Source of the DNA: Phoronis australis
Lineage: Eukaryota > Phoronida > Phoronidae
Direction of reading: 5' to 3'
Assembly (NCBI GenBank): GCA_002633005.1
Contig: NMRA01000052.1
Span: forward strand, 981,235-1,045,234
Length of the DNA: 64,000 bases
Of this stretch, positions 50,821 to 63,600 are shown in pieces. The position numbers were made by a program, and so were the translations under genes. The notes beneath the pieces were generated by a model. The model worked only from the letters and a program-made list of their open reading frames with translations. It had not been told where the DNA came from and made no database searches. Position 1 is the stretch's first letter, and the number at the start of each line of letters is the position of its first letter.

Positions 50821-51671
50821 GGTTACATTGCCTTAAGACTAAGAGAAAATAATGGGCCTGGGGAGGTGGACAAAAGTCTTAGGGTGTTTGTACAGTAGGC
50901 TAGTAGACGTTAAACACCTAACAATGTCAACTTGTCAAATCAAATAATTTTCCAATTGCCAATGTAACTTGTCTTGCTGGTTTGTTGTATGCCAGAAGGT
51001 CAAGGTCAGGGTTGGACACTTGTGCAGTTGATTGAAGTTGAATTTGAACAGTTTAAAAGCAACTCGACCAGTCTCAAGGTCAAATCACAGGTTTTTAGTG
51101 ACTCGTATGATCACTGACCGTTCTTTCAGACACGGGGTTACATGTTCAGCATTACGAAACCTTTTGGCCAGCTGTGTTGCTACTGAGTTTCTTACCTGGG
51201 CGCAGACATTTTAACAAGGAGTTATGGGAAAATGCGCAAATGTGAATGCGCGTTGGCTCGTCGGAAGTGGAAGAGGGCTTGGCGGAGTTTGTAAACTTTG
51301 CGACAGGTTTCTGCCTTTTTGCGATTGCATTCTTCGGAATTTCTTACTCTATTGGCCCATTACTTTCGTTAGCACTGCCCCTCACTTTTGATGTTTGAAG
51401 ACTGAAGGAAACCGCTACCGAAACTGCTTATTTTCTGGCCAGTTGGATAGAAATACTAATCTATAACTTCGGTCGGATCTCTCTGGCTCTGGTGCCTTTG
51501 CTTTGACTTGGTTGAGGTTAGGCAATTGTCTCCCGGTCGGAATCTTAACGAGTGGTTGCCTTCAAAACCATTTAATTAAAATGCGTTTTGAATGAAGACT
51601 TCATTGTAGAAAAAGCCTACCTGTTTTATTGAGCTTGGAGTTTTGTGCGCTTAATTCATAAAACCTGGACT

Positions 51672-54600
51672 ATGGATGACATTTTCACTCAAGTGAGGGA
51701 GGGCAATGCCTTCAATGTTCGAATGTGGCTTGATAATACAGAAAATGATTTAAATCAGGGGTAAGTTTTATATCTTGAGTCATTTTATGTGACAGGGATA
51801 GCTTGATACTGTGTGTTTACTTTTCAACTGACTGCACAACCATCGGTTCAGGTCTCTGGTTGCATTTGGTCAGTTCAGTAAGAGTCGCGTACATATACAG
51901 TACCGTCTTTTACAGTGTAAGAGAATGTGAAATTGTTGATCGCGGTGCAGTCACCAGGTGGCTAGACCATCTTGTCCATGAGTCAGCTCTCCTAGAATTT
52001 CCAAACTGTGGAAATCAACAATGTTTCGTGGGCTCCCTAAAAATGGTTTGGCAGGGGGCCGAAAATGAAGCAAAGTTACCAAAAGCAGAAATAGTCATTT
52101 GGCATTGCTTTTGATGTCCGATACTACAAGACAATGCCGTGTTTTTTGTATGAAAATAGTGCACCTGTGGGGATAATCTGACTGAATCTAAGTAAGATAA
52201 TATGCCAGTTTTGGCGTATAAAGAAAATGTATCGCTTTGTGTTCATCTAGAAATTGACGCTGGGGGGATTTTTTACGGAAAGAGTTTCATAGGCTTAATA
52301 TGTTTTTGAACATTTGTGTTATTGCAAACAGGCATTTTAAAGCATTTCCCTGAAGTTTCGCGTCTTTTAAAGGCAAACTTTCAAATGTGGAAACCAAATA
52401 ATTAATGTTTGTCATGCTTTCTGTTGGGTCTACTTGGTCAGAACTTGTGACATCACATCCTGTAAAGAGAAACTTCGTTCGGTAGATTCGAAATGATGCT
52501 AAACAACACCCCTACTCAGACATTTACTTTCATAATCTTGCCAAGATGTTCGATAAATATTGACTTTCTAAAAATCTTGCCAACATTTTCCGAAATCTTC
52601 AAGAACGTGATTTTCATGGAATTGAACGTTCCCGTGAACTCTCTGTTCTGAACAAGAAATGCTGCTTTTTATGTGGGGGCAAAAGGCTGAGAGTTGGACT
52701 TCAATCTCTGTGCACTGACGTGACTGGCATGCACATACATTGTCAATCGTAGATGTCCTGGCAGCAAAGAGGAAGAGCTAGTGTTTAAAAACCTAGTCAA
52801 GAATTTTGAAATCTTGGCAAGCCTCTTTGAAAATGTTTACAAGATTTTTTGAAATGTTTGCAAGATTTTTCTAGAAATCTTGGCAAGGTTGTCTGGAAAT
52901 GTGTATTACGTTGTAAGATATGTTGGTAAGATTTTTAGAAAAATTTTGCAAAATTTTTATTTTATCTCTGTTAAATTTTTAAAATTTCTTTGACTATTTT
53001 TAAGGTGTTAAAAAATCCTGACAACATTTCAAAAGTATTGACAAGACTAATTACCATGTTCTTGAAGTGAAAATTTGGTCCTGAATTTGTGCCACCTTGG
53101 CATTACATGCTTTTGGATGCCATGACGAAGATCCATATTCTCAACGAATAATTCCAAATTCTGCGAATGCTTTTAATCGCAAATAGAATTTTGTGATAAA
53201 ATTTCGAAAACATTGTCGTGACTCATTTTGAGGCAAGGGTGTTGCCGATAAAAATGTTAATTTGTTTACTTAGCTTGCAGTTATATTAAGTGCTATTTTG
53301 GTAATACGACTATTACGTACCTTGGGATATTCCATTTCACTAAACGTATATCAAATATTTTGATTTGATTGTGCTGTGGTCACAAAAATCAGTCATGAAA
53401 TAAGGCATGTGAACACTTCTCGTTTTCTGTAGTTGTACTTAATTGCTTGAACTCAATGGAGCTCACAGGCAGGTGTTATTTTTGGCGGCCACTTCATTCT
53501 TATTTTAGGACATTGTTTGATTCATAAGAAAAATTATCGTTCAGTTAGGGTGTTTTGACATTATCACCGTGATCACTACCAATCTGTGATATTTTATTGA
53601 AGACAAAAAATCTGGTTTGGGACAAAATCCAAAATTTGGGATGGCAAAATTCAAGCCCAAAGTGAATGCTCTTGTTATTGATTTTGAAGATTGGGGCTTG
53701 GGTGATGTGGACACTGAAAATAAACTTGGCAATTCATAGAATCATTGAAAATAGCCACTGAAGGATTTCAATATTTCCCTGTTGCTTGTAACAGCTAGTT
53801 GAATATTGGTTGTTGATTTGTTGATTGTAATTATTGAATTCGTGCTGGCCAATATTTCCTATTTCTAAAATTTGGAATATTCTCATACTTCTCATTCTCT
53901 CAAAGTAGAAATAATTTTTTGTCCAAATTGATCTTTCTTTAATTTTAAAAGACTTCTAACATTTTTGTGAATGTCCCAATTTCTCAAAAAGCTGTAGTAC
54001 AGAACTTAAAACTGACAAAACATACATGTGTCAGGTGTATTTAAAATTTAAAATATCTAAAATTGAAATTCCATCTGTCCACTGTATTGTGTACTTACAG
54101 TAAATTTTACCATAGAAGCCGACATAATCTTTTAAAAATTACGTGGCTGTTTTAAAATTTCTGAATATTTGGCCCAAAATTTTGCCTGGTGTCTGATTGT
54201 GGTGTGTGTTCACAACAGGATAATGAGTGACATGCCATATGTTGTTGTTATCTTGTCATATATGGGCATTGTAGCCTTGAGGTCATGCCACAGTAAGCTC
54301 AGATTGCCAAATGGATTTGGTGTGTATGGCCAACAGAATCTAGGTCATGTGTAATGAATAGTGCTGCAGCTGAGTGTGTAAAATCTTGCCAATTTCTGCC
54401 AAAACAGTTACCAGTATTGACCTTTTTCATTTACAATTCAAACGCTTCGAACATTGTGAACTCCCAAAATTTCTCAAAACATTGTGTGGTGGTAACTATG
54501 ATACAGGAGTTTGAAATGATAAATTGTTTATTTTGTGCTACATATCGTATGTGAAAAATTTTTCATTCGATACTATATTCGTCATTTTCCATACAACGAT

Positions 54601-57600
54601 AGTAGAGCTTGAGAAAGGTTTTTGGCACCAAATGAGATCTTCTTTTCTTATGTAATTTTAAGGAATTTGAACTGTTTTTCAGTAGCTTAAAACCATACAG
54701 GCGTATGCAATAAAGATTAAACTTCTTTCTTCCACTGTGATCATTCACCACGAACTTCACTGCACGCCGTATTGGGGAATGTTAAAATTTTTTAGACGTA
54801 TGAAACTTCCTTGCCACTAATTTAAAACGTGGAGGCAACACAATTTTTAACCAATTGTATCAATCTTACCATAAAAGCCAGAACTGTTGAACATATTCAT
54901 GGCTTCCTGGATTCACTGCACTAAAGCTCAGAGTGAAGTTTCGTCTCGGCTAGTCGCCAGAGTGAAATGCTGCATTTTATTGTCAAACGTATGCGCTATG
55001 AAACTTTTGTGATATGTAAACGCTGCTTATTGTAAATATAGTTCGTGTACTGCAAGACTGTCAATGTAGTGGCATTGAGAACTAATACTTAGTTGGAAGT
55101 GTGCAAACGTGACGATTTAAGACGTATTTTGAATACATTGAATGGGAAATGCGATGGAAACGATTGCCACGATTTCATTACCTATCCACATATCCTCTCA
55201 GTTTGACGGTATATCCCAAGTATTTCAATTTATTCGAAAATAAAGAAAACCTGCTAAATATGTGACAAAAGCCTAATGCGCTGTATATGTCAATGTACAT
55301 CATAACTTCTCACGGAAATGGACGAACTTTGTATCAAAAGACCGTGGTAATTATGGCATAGAACTTGATAATGAGAACATTATTTAGTGCTGCATAACCT
55401 ATGTGAAAACTGAAGAAAAAACTAACTTTCATTTCAAATGAAAGTTAGTTTTGTCCGCCATATTTTGTCTTAAAGTTGTGAGATTTTACTGTGATGCATG
55501 GTCAGCACTGTAGAATTCATTTGTGTCAAAATGGATCAGGAAAATCGGTCTAAAACTATTTATTGGACGAATGCCGACATTAAGTTTAACAGTTAACAAT
55601 TAATATTAGTCAACTGTAAGTTTACAAGAAGGAGATGGACCTAAATGGGTGGTGAATTGAAAACAATAATATTTGATGACTTGAAATTTTTGAAAAGTTC
55701 TTGTTATGTACCAAGAAAAAGGATAACTTGAGCATAGTTTGTATTTGGCTAATATGAACTGTTTCTCTTTACATTGTAGATACTGAAGTGTACTTTTGTT
55801 AAATGTTAACTTTATAAGTTTTTACCTTCTTGATCTAACTCATTCAATTTTCTAGCCACTTTTCGTAGCCTAAACATTCACTAAACTGACATGCATTTAA
55901 TAGGAAAGTGTGTTTTACTGCTAAATGCCAAAGTGTCTACATGCAACATAAAAAAATTCTCTTTAACAAAAAATTCACTTGGCGCAGAGTTGTTGCAGTA
56001 ATATTCATACATTCTTAAAGGTTTTCAGTTCTTCATAATCAGCATATTACAAGCTCATCTTTTCATTGCTATTCCAGAGATGACCACCGCTTCAGCCTGT
56101 TACACTGGGCTGCCTGGGAAGGTCGAGCAAATATTGTAGACATGTTGATTCAGCGCGGAGCTCGTATCAACGCGACTAATATGGGCGATGACACGGCACT
56201 CCACCTAGCGGCCAGTCAAGGCCACAGGGATATCATAGCCATGGTAAGAGTTTTAGTTACGTTAGTGTTCCTCTGTGGTCTTGCCACATTCAAGGGACTG
56301 TAGCTAGCTAGCTGGTTGTATAAAGACTACCGTCTAAGAAGAAGAACAATTCATTTAAGAATTGATGGGAAAAAATCGTCAGTAGGCAGCACTCTTATTT
56401 CATGGTGCTCAAAGCCAAATGTGTGATTGGTCTAAACATTCAGTAGCAGAGTAACACTATTTTTTTCGTTGTGGTAACCGTGTAGTCTATTCAAATAAGA
56501 GAAATTTTTAATGACAGTAATTTATTTCCACACTTTTCGCCCAGATAGTTCTAAAGCTGTATACTGAAACTTTTTGTCCAAGGCTACATTCACGCGAGAC
56601 TCTCTGTTGACTGCTATGAGTAATAAAAACTTATGACTGTACAAACCATTTTGATAATAAAATAGAATTTTCATATGTTTATTTTTACTGTTTGCTACAT
56701 TGATAAGGATTAATCATAATCACTCTCACAATGAAATTCTTTATTTTGGGTATGAACCTGTGGTAGGGTATAGTCATGTTTGGTGCTATACTGAAGGCAG
56801 GTGCACATCTACCATACTCTTTTGCAGTTGATTCAACACAAAGCCAACATCAACGCTGCCAATGAACACGGGAACACGCCATTACATTACGCTTGCTTCT
56901 GGTCGAAGGATTTGTGTGCCGAGGTAAGCTCAACTGTTGATGTAGTAGGTGTACATTGTCAGACAGTGTGTGTTAATTATTAATAACGTAGAAAATATAT
57001 CTGAAACTAAATAAGGCGATCCAGATCCTCCCAAGGATACTATTGTTTCATGAAATGAAGAATATAAATCGGTAAATAAAACAACAAGAATGGATCAACT
57101 GAAATTTGTTTTTTTTTTTTTTTTCAAATTTCAGTTGATCCATTCTTGTTGTTTTATTTACCGATTTATATTAATTATTAAAGGATTTTAAAAATTTGGA
57201 AACTTGTGAGTTAAATCAGGGCCCTCACTCACCTTAGTTGTATGGTGCCTCAGCTTCTATTTTATATTGAAGTCTTGTAATGTACTGCCATAACTGTCAG
57301 CATAAAAATTATATGTTTAAGGGTATGGATATTCTTGTATTTGTTGAGTATTGATGTGTGATGAATTGAAAGCTTGATGTTTAAAAAGTCACTATAAACT
57401 CACCTTTCATCACTAAAGCTAGGTTTTGATTTAAACCACTTAACATTACGAAATTGGTCTCAAATTGTTCCTTAGTCAAAATAGAGATGATTTCAGGGCT
57501 TCCAAAGAACTGACAGTTCATTGTTTCTTGAGACAAGTTTCTACAAGTTATTTTATTCGCCAACCATAGGCTGAAGGTTCATTTAACAAACAGTTCTTTT

Positions 57601-60600
57601 CAAACCCACAAATCACTTCTCATCTGGGGAAAGGTTCAAGTTGGGACCAGTTTTACACAGGGCTTGAAATTTTCCTCTTTTGAGACGATCTCCTCTTTTT
57701 TTGGTTTCGATTTCCTCTTTTTTGATTTCCAGTTTGCTCTTTTTTGTGTCTTTTTTATCATTATTTTGACTTAATCCTTGCAAAATGGTTTATTTCAGTT
57801 AAATTTTACAACACAAAAATATTTCTATCATGCAAGCATATTTGTGGAATGATGCATCACCTGGAAATGTTTCCTCTTTTTTGTCATTGGTTAGTCCAAA
57901 CCCCGTTCATAGTGTTGGGTGGTCTAAAATAATTCACCATTTGTGACCCACCAACAATAAGACATTAAGTTGAACAATAATCTTAAATCCATCTGACCTA
58001 AAGCTGCAGTTGTTGGTGTTGGTTGTCATTGCTAGTTTGTGGTTGTGTTAAATGTTAAAATTGATTGTTTCTTATTTTCACAAACAGAAAAGCATTAGTA
58101 CCTTGACAGCTTCGGCTCCTTTCAGCAGCCATCTTCCGAAGTTATACTTATACATATTAAGTTATCTAAAATTTGGAGCAACCTCATCACCACGCCACTT
58201 AGTGTTCACTAACTTTGGAATATGACTGCTGAGAGGAGTCGAAACTTTTGTGATTGTGAAAATAAGAAACAATCAATTTGTAATTATTTGGTGATGTGTT
58301 AGATGTTAGTTTTTTGTTTCAGGATCTCGTCAATAGCGGTGCGTTAGTTGCTATTGCCAATAAATATGACCAGACACCTCTAGAGAAAGCTAAGCCTTAT
58401 CTGGCTAAAGTACTGTCAGGCAAGTTTGTGGATAAACTTAACATTGTTGGTTTAGTGGACGTTTACTCGAGATCAATTTCACATGTATTAAGGAAAGCCA
58501 AAAGAAGTGAGGATGGATTAATTACGTTATGAGTGAAGCTGCAAGTACTCTGAATTATGAGTTTGAACAAGGTTTTGTGTGGATTCCACGGTGTTTTCAT
58601 TTCTTATTGCTGGCTTGTTTCATTTTAGCATTCTCATGACTTTATTGCTTAATCTTTCAACAGAGCGAGCTTCTGCACTGGGTCAAGATTTGAAAAAAGT
58701 ACCCTTCAAAGACCGAAGCTGGTTGGGCTTTAAGACCAGAAGTCGTAAGTCATGTAGTTTTTCATTTATTTACTTAGTTTTAGTCAAGAAGTTTGAAGTT
58801 AAGATTTCAAATTTTACTATTTTGTCAAAGCAATCTTTCGCGCATATACAGTTGGTGTGCCATTTGTCATCTTCTTGTCTTTGGTTGCTGATAATTTTTC
58901 AAAAAACAGTGTTGACTGTTGTACGTCAAATTTTACATAAATGTGACGAACAGGACCCTGGCTTTCGCTAATTTTCAGGGCTTTCTCACAACCTCAGCAA
59001 CCCCTTACCAGTTTCCTTCAAGGTCTTTGATTTTTCAATGGCTTGATGAAGTTTTGATGAATATTTGTGCTCGTTTTCATAGGATGAAAGGCATGGTACC
59101 TTTTAATTTGTGCCCCATTGATGTAGAACTCAGTAACACATTTCATGAACCTGTTTCTTCACTGAAGATACCTGGTCCTGACATGGTGTGAGTGATACCT
59201 CCTTTCTGTATATGCAGGTGACGCCACTCTGTCAAGACACACTGGTATTGACATTGGCCAACTGAAGCTGTCCAATAGAATTGCATCAACACACTCTGGT
59301 GAGGTAAGCAGGAAATGGTGAGATGCAAAATATTAGCTCTTACACAATGAAGAATCATATGTCTTTAAGTTGTCACTCAAAAATTTTGATATAAATCTCT
59401 TTTTTGTTCTTAGGTGTTGCAGCCTTATTTTTAAGCCTTAGCATATATCGAGAATTTGTGTTTAAAATATTTGGGTAACAGATGAAATTTGTTCAGACCT
59501 TTCGTGTGACAAGGCCTTCTTGAAAATGACTTGCCCTGCTACGTGCTTTTGCTTTTCCAGTGCTTTCGTGGTATGTGGCAAGGTAATGACATCGTCGCCA
59601 AGATCTTGAATATTCGAGACTGCACGCCTAGAATTTCACGAGACTTTGCAGAGGAGTTCCCAAAGTTAAGGTAAAGTTCCCTTCCTATGAGTTCTGCTAG
59701 CTATGCCATCATAGCAGTGAGTTTTGCATTCACTATTCAAAATAATTTTCTGGTTTTGCGTTTTCATATTTCATCAATCCCATGTGTTTTTTTAATTTCT
59801 ACTTATTTTTGAAAATTCATATACATGCAACTCATAATGGTGTTGTTAAATTTTAGAAAATGTTTAATTAGTTTTGTCAGTCTAATGTATACTAACGTGA
59901 ACATTTAGTATACCTGGACTGTACTTTTTGATTTTGTCGAGGCATCGTTACATGAACATTCTGAATATTGTACTGTATAAGGGGTTAGTACTGACGAATT
60001 TTAATCACACAATCAAAGTTTAGCTTCTAACTTCTGAAACTTAAACCAAAGCCAAAAAGTTAAAAGCTTTTCACAGGCTTAAAACAAAATTAATTTAACA
60101 AATTATTGGAAGCATTTTTGGGCTTCATGTTTTCTAGCCTACCAGCAAAATTGGCTAAACCAGAGTCATCTTGCCCCTGAGCTTGTGCTAAATTCGACCC
60201 CTGTGTATAGTTTGTCATTCTCATGTTTTGATGGTGCACTGTTATGTAATCTGCCAGTATTCATTAACGTTATGTTGAGGACTTTGTCGTTGGGTCAGAA
60301 TTGGCCAAGTTCGATTATAAAATACAAATGAATTGGTTTACTAAGCCAAAAATAACATGTTTGAGTTCCAGTACAGCCATACTATAACATGCCTTATTTG
60401 GAGTCGATGTTTTGTAACCGACAAAATTAAACCAAAGCACTTGATTCTCGCCATTGTGTGAAACGGGTTGTCCCAAAGTAATAGTTGTACTACTTAAACA
60501 ATGCTCAAGATTCTTTTATCTGATGACAGTGTAATTGATTTTTGTCATTTATGTGTGTTACTCAAACCCTTTCAGAATCTTCAATAACCCCAACATCCTT

Positions 60601-63600
60601 CCTGTGCTGGGGGCCTGTAACCAGCCTCCTAGACTGGTCGTGCTCAGTCAGTTCATGCCATACGGCTCCTTGTTCAACGTGCTGCATCAAGAGACTGGAG
60701 GTAATGTACCCCTAGTTGAACAGTGACGCCAGTTTGTGTAAAGAACTCCTGGAAGAAACCATTGCGCAGTGATCCAATTATATAAAGTGAAAGCTTTTAA
60801 TGTCTGAAATAAATGTCTCTTAAAACTCGTACGTTGTGTGATGTATTGAAGCTGTGCACACTTGTTGCATTATTACTGTCTTGTACTCTTTTGGAAGAAG
60901 CTTTCACTACTGCATGAATCGAGCCAAAAATAGTGCTGTTGTAAAGCTACGATTTTCTCACCCAGAAAATTGGTCTTGTCCATATGAGCAAACATAGCAC
61001 AGCTGCTGGTTAGCTAAATGTCAAAAATATTAATTGGAACAATTTCACTTCTGATGCTGAATGAATTTGTCTCATAACTTTAATTCCTAGAACAAACTGG
61101 TTTAAATTTATAGGCGATAACCTGGTTTTACTTACTGTTCTATGGTTATTGATCCCACTTTTCACGTCAATCGAAGTGATTACATCCTATAAAGTTATGG
61201 TAAGCCTGTAACATTTGAAAGGAACAAGGTGGAGCTAAATGAGAGGGTGCGAATGTAAAATGTTTAGAAATATTCTGCATTTGACATATTGTGGACAGAT
61301 GGCGAAAGTCAGGTAAATTTTTCACGATTCTGAAATTTCTTCAAAAATTATAGGAAGATGTCTCACTTTTATATCATGTTATTGTGAATTGCCTTGCACT
61401 CGTGTTGAGGAGTAATTATAAGCAAGTGTTGTTGAAAACGGTGAATTTACTTAACGATAGCGTGGCTCAAAGCAGTTTCACCAGCCCTTGTGTTTTTCAG
61501 CCATTGTCGTGGACCAGAACCAAGCGCTGAGGTTTGCTATTGACATTGCACGCGGAATGGACTTCCTTCACTCCATTGAACCAATGTTGCCCAGTTTCTA
61601 CCTCACTAGTAAACACGTGCTGGTACGTACTGATGCATTCTGGGATATAACCAGTAGGGCTACTACCTGGCCAGTTTTTGTGACCATTACACATGTTGGG
61701 GAGATATTGCAGCGTATTTCAAGTAAAACGCACGATCTGCTCTTCTTACTACCAAGTGACTAGCAGTACTGAATATCTACTGGGTTGTTTTCAAAATGTT
61801 GATGGTGAATCCAGAGGCGCAACGCATTCAGTGAGCCGTGACACTTTTTTTGTAAACGTGGGGCGTATTACCCTTAGCTTTTGTGGTGCAGGACATGCCA
61901 AAAAGAATCTAATAAAATCACCCAGAATTCCCCGTCCAGACGGCTGTGTACAAATGGAATTCACATTCAGATTTACTACAATAACTTGTCAGGGCAAGCA
62001 AACCATGTTTTGGCCGGTTATATTTGGTGTGCACCATTTTGTGAGGCAGCATAGGACACTTCTTATCGTTGTTCACTTTCTGAGAATTTGGCCCCATTTC
62101 CTCAAAGCTAAATTTTTGCCGTTGTTCTGTTGCACCACAAAGTGCGTCCAGTAGCTTAAGTTATTTCATGTTATTTATACAATTTTGAATTGACTGTTTT
62201 TCATTACAAAACTGGTGTTTATTTAGATTGTAAAAGTTAAGTAAATTTTAGGTGAAGTGAAAAAAAATTATTAAAAGTTGCTGAGGGTGTGGGAATGAGC
62301 TCTAATTGGTTTGTTAAACAAGTCATAAGTTAAAGCTGGAGTCTCCAGCATAACACATAAGTTGTGTGAGGAACTGGGACTGATGCTCCTTTGTTTGATC
62401 TGCCTCATCCGCCCATGTAACAAGACTCTCTCAACAGATCGATGAGGACCTGGCTAAGATAAACATTGACGACCCGCGCTACCAAAAGGGCAGCAATCTC
62501 GCTGTCAACGGGGTACGGGCATGAGACATCACGTGACATGCCAATCGTTATCAGTTCTACTAACCTCTTGCTCAATGACTGTGAATGAGTTACGAACGTT
62601 GAACTAACTGTGTACGTTAGACTGTCATTGACTGAAATGTCACTAAGTTGTGTGTATCATGATTTACCCCACTTGTATTTCCACCGCGCTTTTGTGTTTT
62701 TCCGTAGTCCGAGATGTTTTTAGACTGGCATTATTAATAGTGTTTCACCTAGTCAGATATATAGACTGCTGTCTCTGCATGCCATTCATTAACAAATCGA
62801 GCCTTGTTTTAATGTTTGTGTGAAGGAATTTAACAAAGCCCCCCTCCCGAAAAGCTCTATTCATTTTTAACTGTAAACAGTTTCATGACACTGCATGCTG
62901 TTCTTGTTTTTTGCCAAAATGTTTCTTTTTCCTTTTTTGACACTCTGTTTGATGCCATTATTCAAAGTAGATTTTATTTTCATTCACGTCATGTATTAAA
63001 TTACATTTCTTCATTATGTTTCATTAATTAACTTCTCTTTGTTTTCATATCGTGAAGATACCAAAGTCACGTTTAATCATTCTGTTTTTGTTTTTCTTGA
63101 AAAAATGATTAATTTTTTGAGATCTCTTTATTTTACATCATTATCTCAAATATCCTTGTTAAACACCACAGCCAGTCAAATGAAACAGTTATGGCAAGCA
63201 CGTCCAGAAATCAAATTTGTTAAAGTTATTAGTATTATTATGCCATTCCTGCTGTACGCATTCTAATATTCAAAGTCAGTTGTCCAAGTTAAAGAGAAGA
63301 TTCCACATCAGGCGTCCAAATTGTGGATCTTGCATAATCACAGCATATTTCCTAGAAATTGCGTTAGCTGTGTTTTGTTTCGATGTCTAGATTGAAATGT
63401 TACATTTATTGTTGATTACTTGGTTTAGTTCTTTTGGATCAATCAGTGGTTGAGTTGTCCAAAGGTGTAGTTTCAAGGCATCCATTGTAATATTGTACCA
63501 TACAAGTGGTTCTTTTCTCTGCCGTAGTTGGACGAGGATCTAACGGCCAGAATAAACATGGGCGACTACAACTTCTCGTTTCATGAGAAAGGGAAGATGT

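Larger units (their letters stand above)
49691..51671. promoter_or_regulatory. Divergent intergenic region RRP8 / ILK
   Basis: About 2.0 kb between the start codons of RRP8 (-) and ILK (+), so it must contain both promoters and leaders. It holds a small hairpin element at 49729-49799, the inverted-repeat satellite element 50166-50820 with its N gap, and about 850 bp of unique sequence before the ILK start. No TATA box is obvious. Confidence 0.6.
51761..56077 (+). other. ILK intron 1
   Basis: A 4.3-kb AT-rich intron. It contains a degenerate array of CAAGATTTTT/CTTGGCAAG units (52540-53045) and a 17-bp-arm palindrome at 55418-55452. No exon seen; open frames such as 54169-54354 look like chance. 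Confidence 0.7.

Noticed and set aside
61693-62154. 153-residue open frame in ILK intron 9
   Set aside because: No homology that I recognise and it overlaps no ILK exon; probably chance.
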